From CAYTYZ01 sp964442385 (lineage in GTDB: Bacteria; Patescibacteriota; Microgenomatia; UBA12405), in the NCBI GenBank assembly GCA_964442385.1, contig CAYTYZ010000004.1, positions 11,714-75,713 of the forward strand: 64,000 nt of DNA, read 5' to 3'. The position numbers were made by a program, and so were the translations under genes. Under the pieces are notes generated by a model that ran no database searches, was not told where the DNA came from, and worked only from the letters and a program-made list of their open reading frames with translations. Of this stretch, positions 44,785 through 52,467 are shown piece by piece. The first letter of the stretch is position 1. Every line of letters begins with the position of its first letter.

Positions 44785-44804
44785 TGCGGAGGGTGCAGGA
44801 TTCG
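44785..44804. repeat. 20-bp repeat within tRNA-Ser(CGA) (right repeat)
   Basis: This is identical to 42834-42853. It covers the 3' acceptor and part of the T-arm of the intact tRNA gene plus two bases beyond it. Confidence 0.7.
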
Positions 44805-44871
44805 AACCTGCGAAAGGATTGCTCCTGCTGGTTTTCGAAACCAGTGCCGTAAACCACTGGGCCAACCCTCC
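44787..44871 (-). tRNA. tRNA-Ser (anticodon CGA)
   Basis: An 85-nt type II tRNA is read on the minus strand. Acceptor GGAGGGT pairs with ACCCTCC, discriminator G, anticodon CGA in the loop closed by CTGGT/ACCAG, a long variable arm, and T-loop GTTCGAATCC. It would read UCG serine codons. CCA is not encoded. Confidence 0.93.
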
Positions 44872-44880
44872 AGTGGACAT

Positions 44881-44888
44881 ATTATAAT
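44881..44888. promoter_or_regulatory. Symmetric ATTATAAT between tRNA-Ser and a small membrane-protein gene
   Basis: The self-complementary ATTATAAT lies 9 nt upstream of the tRNA-Ser(CGA) 5' end on the minus strand, and 5 nt upstream of the ATG at 44894 on the plus strand. It can serve both. Confidence 0.55.
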
Positions 44889-44893
44889 AGATA

Positions 44894-45046
44894 ATGGATA
44901 GTTATGCCCAAAACGATACGGCAATTCAAACTTCAGCTACTGTGGGGGGTGGAATAGGGTCGTTTATTAGAAAATTGGGAATTTTTGTGTTGATTTGGAT
45001 GGTGGCATCAGTTGGATTTGGGTTGTTGTTTTATGTGTTGGGATGA
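44894..45046 (+). CDS. 50-residue single-pass membrane protein
   Basis: An ATG exactly 5 nt after a perfect TATAAT opens a 50-codon frame starting MDSYAQNDTAIQTSATVG and ending in one hydrophobic helix (GIFVLIWMVASVGFGLLFYV) with TGA at 45044. A polar Gly-rich N-terminus followed by a single C-terminal helix suggests a tail-anchored small protein. It occupies the otherwise empty space between tRNA-Ser and the ThyA-like gene. Confidence 0.6.
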   Translation: MDSYAQNDTAIQTSATVGGGIGSFIRKLGIFVLIWMVASVGFGLLFYVLG

Positions 45047-45087
45047 GATTTAAATATTTGATTACTGATGTATAATCTTTCAGTATT

Positions 45088-46497
45088 ATGAAAAGTGAGA
45101 TTTTTAATGGGAAAATTGCAACCCCTTACTACCCAGATAGGCTATCAATTGGGAAACGAATTGATGTGGCTATATGTACCCAATGGGCTAAACCTGAAGT
45201 ATGTGCTGAAAAACTATCACCAGAAAACTACGGAATCCAGGGTCCTCTGTATTCACTTGCCGGAATTGAGTGGGTTGTGAGAACCTTGGCTTTTAATCCC
45301 AGCATTAGGCACTTGGTTGTTACTGGCGTAGACAGAAATAAGTCTGGACAAGCACTGATTGATCTGCCATCTGAGCTACTAGATCCTCTGCTGATTTTAG
45401 ACGGCGGCAGAGAGAGAGTATTAGAACAAGTTCAAATACACGACTGGAGAGGCTTGAGTATGGATGAGGTGAATTTGCGAATATCTAGTGACTTACCACC
45501 TGCAAGGCCATATTCCGATCAAAGAATTACTTATGAAATAACTCCTAAAAAAGAGATTGAGGTTTATCCATCGGAAACCATGGGCACAAGAGTGTCGGAA
45601 GAACGAACCGCGGACACTTGGGTAGAAGTTGTGAGAACTGCCAGACGTTTTGGGCGTTTTATTCCAGGAAGAAATGGCAGGTTACAGGAATTTATAAGTT
45701 TGCAGGCTGTGGTTGGCGAAGATCCAGAAAAGACTATTGCAACAATTCCAGCCTGGATGCCTGTAGAAAACAGCAAAAAGGCTGTACTGGATTATATTCC
45801 TCAGATAGCTAGCGGAGATTCAGTTGATGGCCTTGCGTATACCTATGGGGCAAGGTTAAGAAATCATCCAAATGGCAACGTTGACCAAGTTGCAAATATG
45901 GTAAGGAAACTTAAGAAAAATAATGGAGATAAACAGGCTTTTGCCTCAACTTGGTGGCCAGAGCATGACCCGAGTGAGCCCAATCCTCCTTGTCTTACTG
46001 ATTTGGCTTGTAGGGTAGTTGATGAATCTTTGGTCGCAGTGGCCCATTTTAGAAGTCATGATTTATTTCGCGCCTGGTTTCCAAATACTGTGGCATTAAG
46101 GGTTTTGCAAAAAGATATGGCCAGGCAAATTGGGGTAGAGTTAGGACCTTTGGGGGTTATTTCGCACTCGGCACATATTTATGAAGAGAATTTTCAAGCT
46201 GCAGACAAACTTATTGCTGAACAACACCCTAGGATTTCCAAAAGATGGTCAGAGGACCCAAGGGGAAACCTGCTAGTATCTATCGAAAACGGCCAAATTA
46301 TTGTAAGACAGGTGGATATAAATGGTGTTGGCACCGGTTTGGTTGTTAAAAGCGAAAGCTCAGACAAAATACGAGCTAGGTTGACGGAAGAAGGGGCTTT
46401 TAGCCGAACTGATCATGCTTTGTATATTGGCGGGGAGCTAGTTAGGGCAGAGTTTGCTCTGAAAACTGGAAATAAATATACCCAAGACCAAGCGTAA
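45088..46497 (+). CDS. MtrA/DUF4346-like N-domain fused to a thymidylate synthase-like domain
   Basis: A 469-residue protein. Residues about 25-100 (RIDVAICTQWA, YGIQGPLYSLAGIEWVVRTLAFNPSIRHLVVTG, KSGQALIDL) resemble the corrinoid-binding MtrA/DUF4346 module. Residues about 230-420 resemble ThyA: PCLTDLACRV with the likely nucleophilic cysteine, VAHFRSHDLFRAWFPN (RSxD phosphate motif), LQKDMARQIG, and HSAHIYEENF. ThyA methylates dUMP using methylene-tetrahydrofolate; this fused type is poorly characterised and its substrate and cofactor are uncertain. TATAAT lies 11 nt before the ATG. Confidence 0.75.
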   Translation: MKSEIFNGKIATPYYPDRLSIGKRIDVAICTQWAKPEVCAEKLSPENYGIQGPLYSLAGIEWVVRTLAFNPSIRHLVVTGVDRNKSGQALIDLPSELLDPLLILDGGRERVLEQVQIHDWRGLSMDEVNLRISSDLPPARPYSDQRITYEITPKKEIEVYPSETMGTRVSEERTADTWVEVVRTARRFGRFIPGRNGRLQEFISLQAVVGEDPEKTIATIPAWMPVENSKKAVLDYIPQIASGDSVDGLAYTYGARLRNHPNGNVDQVANMVRKLKKNNGDKQAFASTWWPEHDPSEPNPPCLTDLACRVVDESLVAVAHFRSHDLFRAWFPNTVALRVLQKDMARQIGVELGPLGVISHSAHIYEENFQAADKLIAEQHPRISKRWSEDPRGNLLVSIENGQIIVRQVDINGVGTGLVVKSESSDKIRARLTEEGAFSRTDHALYIGGELVRAEFALKTGNKYTQDQA

Positions 46498-46513
46498 TAC
46501 CAATAGAGTAGTG

Positions 46514-46587
46514 TGTGCCCAACAGGACTTGAACCTGTAACCTTTGGTTCCGCAAACCAATGCTCTATCCAATTAAGCTATGGGCAC
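46514..46587 (-). tRNA. tRNA-Arg (anticodon GCG)
   Basis: A 74-nt cloverleaf on the minus strand: acceptor GTGCCCA with TGGGCAC, discriminator A, anticodon stem TTGGT/ACCAA closing a loop that reads TTGCGGA, so the anticodon is GCG. It should read CGC and CGU by wobble. Most bacteria instead use ACG modified to ICG for this box. Confidence 0.93.
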
Positions 46588-46652
46588 ATTCATCGTATTA
46601 TACTTGAAAATTTTATTTTTTAGATTATTGGATATTTTGCGGGATAGTATAT

Positions 46653-46667
46653 TCCGCCCAAGGCGGA
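46653..46667. repeat. TCCGCC/GGCGGA hairpin
   Basis: A 6-bp perfect stem with loop CAA, between tRNA-Arg and the gene ending at 46703. It resembles the hairpin at 28273-28289. Confidence 0.45.
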
Positions 46668-46702
46668 CAGGCAGTCTGCTTGTTAATCAGTAAATCAGGG
46701 TG

Positions 46703-47251
46703 TTAGGAAGAAGACGGTGGGTTAGGTGTTTTTTTATCTTCAAATGGCATAAGGGAGGCTAGGCGCTTACTGAACTTGTCGATAAAACGGGGTGGGGACT
46801 CGAGCAGGGGTAGTTTTTTTAAACAAAATTCTTTGATAGTTTCCTCGTCTTGGGGGCTAATTATTAGACTAACTTGTCTGGCAAAAAAGTTAATATAGGT
46901 ATCAAAAGTGACTGCCCGACTATCTCCAGATCTTCCGAAAGCGAAGCTATTGATGGTATCCCAGGCAAAAAAGTTAGGTCCAAAGTGGACTCCCCTGTTG
47001 GTAAGCTTGTTGTCCACAATCTCGGGTGGAACGGTAGACATGACGTAATAAAGAAACAAAAGAGCACAAGCAGGAAGAATAACCAGGAAATCTTTGGCAA
47101 AGAAAAAGATCACGCCTACTAGACCTAAAATTGCCAAGCAGGTTATCCAAAATTCCCTATCTTGTCGCTTAAAAGCACGAACCGGAGCCGACCAGGAAAA
47201 CCAGTCTTTTTCCAAGTTTTGATCAGGTACACGATTTTTAGATTGGCCCAT
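46703..47251 (-). CDS. Two-helix membrane protein, PH-like
   Basis: A 182-residue protein with a charged N-terminus, two close hydrophobic helices (WITCLAILGLVGVIFFFAKDFLVILPACALLFLYYVM), a beta-rich domain of about 80 residues (NKLTNRGVHFGPNFFAWDTINSFAF) and a polar tail. The layout matches the protein at 14213 and resembles bacterial PH-domain membrane proteins. Function is unknown. TATAGT lies 6 nt before the ATG. Confidence 0.65.
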   Translation of the reverse strand: MGQSKNRVPDQNLEKDWFSWSAPVRAFKRQDREFWITCLAILGLVGVIFFFAKDFLVILPACALLFLYYVMSTVPPEIVDNKLTNRGVHFGPNFFAWDTINSFAFGRSGDSRAVTFDTYINFFARQVSLIISPQDEETIKEFCLKKLPLLESPPRFIDKFSKRLASLMPFEDKKTPNPPSSS

Positions 47252-47264
47252 ATATACACTATAC

Positions 47265-47299
47265 GATATACTAGTCTACTTTGGTAGGATGCGGCGAAT
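47265..47299. repeat. 35-bp repeat: promoter and 5' fragment of tRNA-Ser(GCT) (left copy)
   Basis: These 35 bases are identical to 52357-52391, in the same orientation 5092 bp away. The copy comprises the 18 nt upstream of the tRNA and its first 17 nt, then diverges. It ends 3 nt before the stop codon of the next gene. It is a tRNA remnant, not a functional gene. Confidence 0.85.
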
Positions 47300-47301
47300 T
47301 C

Positions 47302-48516
47302 TTAAGGCTGGAAATAATCAAATATCTGTTGTTCGTTTAATAATACAGTGTGGTTGTCCTGTGCTTCCTTGAATTTGATACCGATACCTTCAAATGGGCC
47401 TACTGGCTCGTGAATGTAGGTGAACATTATGTATAGTACAGCTCCACCGTCTGGTTCTATCCTCATCAAGGATGCCCAGCCGCCAGGTCGTCTAATTTGA
47501 CAATTTTTTTGATCTAATTGTAAAAGTAGCTTGTGTAACCGATTGGATGATGCGATGCCAATTGTCTTGGGCATGAAAAAATCATTTAATTTGCTTGGGT
47601 TAAAGTAATCTTTTTTCGCTTTAACTTGATTTACATAGCTATAAATTGTAGAAATGTCTGATTCGTAGATACTTTGGTGGACCATTGCCATTATCTCGTC
47701 AATGGTGTTGTGAACTAATTTATGGAATTGGTCAAAAGTTGGGTCCAAAAGCCAATCGGTTCTAAATTCAGGAAGAGAGATGCTTAGGCCTACATTGTCT
47801 GAACTAATTGTATGTTTAAAGTTAAGTGGCATAAGTAAGCTTGTTAGTTTTCTTTTAGCCACATCACCCAGGTGCCTACTAAGTCCCCAATCCCAGTTAA
47901 CCACACTTCGATATTTGTCTATTTGACCAATGCTGAGATTAGTTTGAGTTCTGGAGATATGAAGGTGCGGCCAAGGAACACTCATGAGTAATATGGAATT
48001 TGTGGACCCCCAATAGACCGGCTCACCATCTTGAAGTAGTTTTTTAGTTAGGTTGATTTGATGCCGAATAAAGGATTGATAAATGTCGTCAGGGATGAAT
48101 TGTATGTTGGTGGCAGAGTGGGTACCTAGGTACATGAACATAAGATCAAAAATCTGACCCCATGGATAGATAGGGGCAGTAAAAATACCTTTAATTTCGG
48201 AAGCAATGGAGAAAATCCTATTTACAATTTGTTGTCCATCAGAATTCTTACAAATTGAAGCAATGACAATTTTTTTAGTTTTATTTGTATTATGGAGATA
48301 AATTGTTTTTTTGCCTATCGAGACATACCACAGCTCGCTTTTATAAAGAACTGCGACAGTATTAGGTAGAAATTTGGATAAAACGGAAATGGCATCAGGT
48401 ATAGGGTCTGATTCTTGTGTTCTTCTAATTTTTTGTACTTGTAGGCATCGCCCCTGAATGGATCTAGGATGGCAATACTCTACAATATAAGGCCTGGTAG
48501 AAGCTTGGTTGCTCAT
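47302..48516 (-). CDS. Hypothetical protein of the tRNA-Ser(GCT)-bounded segment
   Basis: A 404-residue soluble protein without signal peptide or recognised domain. Notable segments are MSVPWPHLHISRTQTNLS, with a histidine pair, and VNWDWGLSRHLGDVAKRK. It follows the PLP decarboxylase gene on the same strand with a 7-nt gap, so it may act in the same pathway. TAATAT lies 4 nt before the ATG. Confidence 0.65.
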   Translation of the reverse strand: MSNQASTRPYIVEYCHPRSIQGRCLQVQKIRRTQESDPIPDAISVLSKFLPNTVAVLYKSELWYVSIGKKTIYLHNTNKTKKIVIASICKNSDGQQIVNRIFSIASEIKGIFTAPIYPWGQIFDLMFMYLGTHSATNIQFIPDDIYQSFIRHQINLTKKLLQDGEPVYWGSTNSILLMSVPWPHLHISRTQTNLSIGQIDKYRSVVNWDWGLSRHLGDVAKRKLTSLLMPLNFKHTISSDNVGLSISLPEFRTDWLLDPTFDQFHKLVHNTIDEIMAMVHQSIYESDISTIYSYVNQVKAKKDYFNPSKLNDFFMPKTIGIASSNRLHKLLLQLDQKNCQIRRPGGWASLMRIEPDGGAVLYIMFTYIHEPVGPFEGIGIKFKEAQDNHTVLLNEQQIFDYFQP

Positions 48517-48523
48517 TGCGATA

Positions 48524-50191
48524 TTAGCGGTGAACTACGTTAGGCATTTTGGAATGACTAAGTGTTTGCAACTTATCAAACTTTTCTTTGCATAAAATTA
48601 TCTGTTGTGCAATGTTTAATGCCGATTTTCTGTCTAAAAAAGGTGACATCGGATAAATCCTGATAACAGAAAAAGGACGATTTTCTGGAGGTCTAACTAG
48701 AGTCTTTAAAAATCCAACTTCAATTTGAGCAATTTTGTTTTTTGCATAATTGGAAAGATACTTTGAAAGATCATAAACATATTGATTGGATTTGTTTAGT
48801 TCTTCATCAGTTAGGGCCATAAGTTCTGAATAATTCTTAGGACCACCGGGTGCGATTGGAAGGAATACTGGACCAAAACAAAGAGAATAAGGATTTATAA
48901 GATTAAATCCGCCATTGCCAAGTTTGTCACGAAAAACATCCGCCACTTCTGTTAAGTTGGCAAGGTATAACCTAAAACCGTCTTTGCCCATACCTTGAAG
49001 AATAGCCCAGGCCGAAAAAATTGGGGCAGCACTTCTGGAATGCTCTAGGGTGTGGTGTTGAAGGAAATTGTTGCCAAATTCTTGTCGTTTTACCAGTTTT
49101 TTTGTTGGGCTGTTAATAGAATGCAAGTCTTGGGCATTTTTCACTATAATGGCACTGTTACTGTACGACGCAAAACCAATTTTGTGAAAATCCACCCCCA
49201 TGGCGTCAGCATACTTAACTTGCTGTATTAACTTGGTGGCTTCTTTAATTTTTTTTAGCGCACCAGACTTAATATTTAATTTATTACCAGTAAAGTCATA
49301 GTCTTTAAAAAACAGCCAAGGCCAACCAACCACACTGTCAAAGTATATAAATGGTGCATAAGGTAAATTGTATTTCTGAACTAATTTGTCAACCAAGGCC
49401 TTAACTTTAGAAACAGGATCAATATTAAGATTAATTGTGCTACCACCTGAAAGGATAATGCAGGCAATTGGTGTAGATTTATCTAGCAACTGGATTAGGG
49501 TAGTTTCAAGCTTGAGCAAGTCAATGATTTCATTATTATCAGTATCAACTTTTATACATGATTTGGTGCCCAAATTAAGTAAACTACAAACATTTTCAAT
49601 AATGTAATGATTGTATTTGCTGGTTATAACTACGGGTTGCGGTCCTCTGATTCCTTGGGTGGCGATGTCCGGTAGACACCTGGATAAACCCATTTTGATT
49701 GCATAAGTGTGGCAGCCCTTGCCGCCATAAGTAAACAACCCATCAGCCGAGTCACCCCAGGCAGCTAGACGGGCAAGTTGCCCAGTAACCTGTTTTTCGA
49801 CACTATGTCCACCAGCACTGACGTGATCCCAAATCATATTTAAGTTATACAAATTGGCCATAAGTCCAATTGCCAAAGACTCGAAGACTACTGGAGGAGT
49901 TACATTTTGAAGGCAATTTGGTGAATGCCATCTGAGAGATCGTTTTAAAAAAGATAAAGATTGCCGAAATACTACCGCGCTACCTTTTGGAGATTCGGGA
50001 ATTTGACTTGTTTTGTCTAATATCCTATAAGTGCTGTCAGAACCCAGGTAAGGAGATTTTGCTGAGGGAACTAATAAGCTTTTTTGGTATAAGCTTATTA
50101 GTTTAGTAAGTTCACCTCGGTTTGACTCGGCAGGATTAAGAAATTTTACCTTAATCTTACGATCGATGTTTTTACGATAGCTTTTAGTCAT
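48524..50191 (-). CDS. Group II pyridoxal-phosphate-dependent decarboxylase family protein
   Basis: A 555-residue fold-type I enzyme. I see the N-terminal substrate segment HSPNCLQNVTPP, FTYGGKGCHTYAIKMGLSR (cofactor phosphate region, canonical GGTxAN), the aspartate in APFIYFDSVVGWPW (pyridine-nitrogen partner), and the Schiff-base lysine in AMGVDFHKIGFASYSNSA (canonical DPHKW). The family decarboxylates glutamate, aromatic amino acids, histidine or related substrates. Several consensus residues are changed, so it may be a divergent activity. TACAAT lies 5 nt before the ATG. Confidence 0.75.
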   Translation of the reverse strand: MTKSYRKNIDRKIKVKFLNPAESNRGELTKLISLYQKSLLVPSAKSPYLGSDSTYRILDKTSQIPESPKGSAVVFRQSLSFLKRSLRWHSPNCLQNVTPPVVFESLAIGLMANLYNLNMIWDHVSAGGHSVEKQVTGQLARLAAWGDSADGLFTYGGKGCHTYAIKMGLSRCLPDIATQGIRGPQPVVITSKYNHYIIENVCSLLNLGTKSCIKVDTDNNEIIDLLKLETTLIQLLDKSTPIACIILSGGSTINLNIDPVSKVKALVDKLVQKYNLPYAPFIYFDSVVGWPWLFFKDYDFTGNKLNIKSGALKKIKEATKLIQQVKYADAMGVDFHKIGFASYSNSAIIVKNAQDLHSINSPTKKLVKRQEFGNNFLQHHTLEHSRSAAPIFSAWAILQGMGKDGFRLYLANLTEVADVFRDKLGNGGFNLINPYSLCFGPVFLPIAPGGPKNYSELMALTDEELNKSNQYVYDLSKYLSNYAKNKIAQIEVGFLKTLVRPPENRPFSVIRIYPMSPFLDRKSALNIAQQIILCKEKFDKLQTLSHSKMPNVVHR

Positions 50192-50244
50192 ACTATATTG
50201 TATACTATAAGTTGTAATTAGTTATTATAACATGTATATTTGAT

Positions 50245-51195
50245 ATGTATAGTAGAAAATACATAGGTAACCTAAACAATCTAGAGAAGGCCTTTTGTCA
50301 ACAAAGTGAAGTTATTCAGTTGAAAATTCTATTTAAAGTACTTCAAAATGATATACGCTATCTGTCAAATTTAAGTACAAAGGTTTATAAAATTTATAGT
50401 GGTTTATTGGCAAGTCAGAAAGAAATACAAAGTATAACAGCACTAATAATCTACAAAAAAAGACTTGGTACACTGAAAATTCAGGGTGCTAAGGAAAAAA
50501 AATTTGTAATTGGCACGAATAATAACCTGGAAAGAATTGCCAAGGGACAAATACCGTTGGTTCATTTTGCTTTTGACAAGTGGCAGTCAGAACGAAATAT
50601 AAAAAACTTAAAGGAACTAACTGTTTTTTATACCTATAAACTTCTAGAACTACCAAATAAGCTTGAAAATAAAATGGAACTAATTGGGTCGGGTGCATAT
50701 TTTTATGTTTATAAACCAGAAGGAAAAAACTTTGTTTATAAATATCCAAAAAACTACCTGGCAAAAAGATTTCTCTTGGAATATGAGTTTAATTTGGGTT
50801 GTCTCCTTGGAAATAGTGATATTGCCAGATTTTTGCCTAAGATCTATGGTCTGGATAAAGAATTTGGCTTAAAAAGGGAGTTTATAAAGGGAGAAACAGG
50901 GAATGAAATTATTAAGTCTGGCGGATGTAATAATAAACAAAAAAATCAATTGGCCAAGATGTATGGGCTTTTATGTAAACAAGAAAAGAAGCTGAATTCC
51001 ATACTGGATATTCATCCTGGAAATTTTGTTTGGTCACACGAACATGAACAATGGTTTTTTATAGATCTGGGATTTGTCCCAAAAATAGGGTCAAACTATT
51101 ACCCAAAACACAATTTTACTAGGTACTATAAAAAAATCTGGTTAAATAGATTAGAAATGATAAGGAGATTCCCTATTCGATCAGTCGACATTTAA
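50245..51195 (+). CDS. Protein-kinase-fold (APH/lipopolysaccharide-kinase-like) protein
   Basis: A 316-residue protein. The second half has a glycine-rich loop and lysine (LIGSGAYFYVYKPEGKNFVYKYPK), a catalytic-loop-like DIHPGNFVW, and a metal-binding DLG in WFFIDLGFVP. The first 140 residues are helical and unfamiliar. It probably phosphorylates a small molecule or protein. It is divergent from the decarboxylase gene, and TATATT lies 4 nt before the ATG. Confidence 0.65.
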   Translation: MYSRKYIGNLNNLEKAFCQQSEVIQLKILFKVLQNDIRYLSNLSTKVYKIYSGLLASQKEIQSITALIIYKKRLGTLKIQGAKEKKFVIGTNNNLERIAKGQIPLVHFAFDKWQSERNIKNLKELTVFYTYKLLELPNKLENKMELIGSGAYFYVYKPEGKNFVYKYPKNYLAKRFLLEYEFNLGCLLGNSDIARFLPKIYGLDKEFGLKREFIKGETGNEIIKSGGCNNKQKNQLAKMYGLLCKQEKKLNSILDIHPGNFVWSHEHEQWFFIDLGFVPKIGSNYYPKHNFTRYYKKIWLNRLEMIRRFPIRSVDI

Positions 51196-51220
51196 ATGCT
51201 AACTTTAAGCAGGAAGTAGG

Positions 51221-52306
51221 TTATAACTTAAAAATTGACGCTGCCTTATTGGCTTTGTCTTTGCCATGAACTATTTGAGTAATCAGATGAGCCAACATCC
51301 TTTTAACTTCTCGTGGATCAAGCTTGCCTATTTCCATATGATTTTGAATAGCTGTCCATTCTGGGTTAGTAATCTCAGTAAGTAGTTTAAAAAACATCTC
51401 AAGACGACCATATCTATGGTCTAATGTCGAATCTGGAATCGACATTAATTGTTTATACATAATTTCGGCTGTAGAGTTCAATGGTACATAATTTCCTTTA
51501 CTTTTACTCATCTTATCTGAAGTCGTGTCAGTGCCAATGAGTATTGGTGTTGTAATAATGACTTCTGGTGTCTGACCGGCGTTATTTTGAACAAGTCGAC
51601 AGATTTGGAGGTTAAGTAATTGATCGACCCCTCCTACTTCTATATCAGTGTGTAAGTTAACTGAGTCAAGGGCCATTAAAACTGGGTACATTAGTTCCGC
51701 CAAGGTCAGACTAGAACCAGCTTTAATCCTGGCCCTAAAATCGTTACGTTGTAAAAGATCACTCATTGTTACTAAACCTGTTATTTGGGCTTGAGGGAGC
51801 AAGTCTCTTTGTTCAAGCCAGGAACTATTGTATTTTATTTTTAATCTACCTATATCAAGAAAAGGTGTAATTTGCTGAACGTAACTTGCCATATTGGCTT
51901 CGATTTGTTTTTTAGATAGGGCTGGACGATCTTTGGTTCGACCACTGGGGTCCCCTATTAAAGCTGTAGAATCACCTATAACAAGAGTGACACTGTGTCC
52001 CATTCTTTGAAGTCTTTGCAAGAGGATAATGGGAACAGCATGGCCAAGATGAACGTCTGCGCCAGTGGGGTCAATACCGAACTTAATTTCAAGTGGCCTT
52101 CTGTTTTCTTTTGATCTGGCTAATCTTTCTTTTAGCTCCGCTTGGGAAATTATTGTTTGTGACCTTCCAGCTAATAATTCTGCTTGCTGTGTTGCTGATA
52201 ATCCGGATAAATCCTTATTTCTCCTCGCCAAAAGCGTGGCTTCTAGCTCTGATAGGTTTAAAAGGGTAAGTCTATCAACCGATAAGGCCTTTTCTGAACT
52301 ATGCAT
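51221..52306 (-). CDS. tyrS: Tyrosyl-tRNA synthetase lacking the C-terminal S4 domain
   Basis: A 361-residue class I synthetase. The HIGH motif reads HLGH (KFGIDPTGADVHLGH), GDSTALIGDPSGRTKDRP follows, the tyrosine-site segment is HTDIEVGGVDQLLNLQ, and KMSKSKGNYV is the KMSKS loop. After the helical anticodon-binding region (VKRMLAHLITQIVHGKDKANKAASIF) the protein stops, whereas bacterial TyrRS usually continues 60-90 residues with an S4-like RNA-binding domain. It charges tRNA-Tyr or is a paralogue with another use. Confidence 0.88.
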   Translation of the reverse strand: MHSSEKALSVDRLTLLNLSELEATLLARRNKDLSGLSATQQAELLAGRSQTIISQAELKERLARSKENRRPLEIKFGIDPTGADVHLGHAVPIILLQRLQRMGHSVTLVIGDSTALIGDPSGRTKDRPALSKKQIEANMASYVQQITPFLDIGRLKIKYNSSWLEQRDLLPQAQITGLVTMSDLLQRNDFRARIKAGSSLTLAELMYPVLMALDSVNLHTDIEVGGVDQLLNLQICRLVQNNAGQTPEVIITTPILIGTDTTSDKMSKSKGNYVPLNSTAEIMYKQLMSIPDSTLDHRYGRLEMFFKLLTEITNPEWTAIQNHMEIGKLDPREVKRMLAHLITQIVHGKDKANKAASIFKL

Positions 52307-52356
52307 ATTATCCTATATAATAACATACATTAAAAATTATGCAATATGTAAATTTT

Positions 52357-52391
52357 GATATACTAGTCTACTTTGGTAGGATGCGGCGAAT
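52357..52391. repeat. 35-bp repeat: promoter and 5' part of tRNA-Ser(GCT) (right copy)
   Basis: This is identical to 47265-47299. Here the repeat runs into the complete tRNA gene starting at 52375. Confidence 0.85.
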
Positions 52392-52462
52392 GGTAAGCCA
52401 CAGGTTTGCTAAACCTGCGTCGCGTAAAATACGACATGAGGGTTCGACTCCCTCTCCTACCG
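52375..52462 (+). tRNA. tRNA-Ser (anticodon GCT)
   Basis: An 88-nt type II tRNA: acceptor GGTAGGA with TCCTACC, discriminator G, anticodon GCT between CAGGT and ACCTG, a long variable arm, and T-loop GTTCGACTC. It reads AGC/AGU codons. CCA is not encoded. Confidence 0.94.
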
Positions 52463-52467
52463 CAAAT

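Noticed and set aside
44727..44924. A 65-residue minus-strand frame containing GWPSGLRHWFRKPAG
   Set aside because: It is the translation of the tRNA-Ser(CGA) gene, a well-known false ORF pattern.
52339..52467. N-terminal extension of the hypothetical protein through tRNA-Ser(GCT)
   Set aside because: The extension translates the tRNA; the first start after it is the ATG at 52468.
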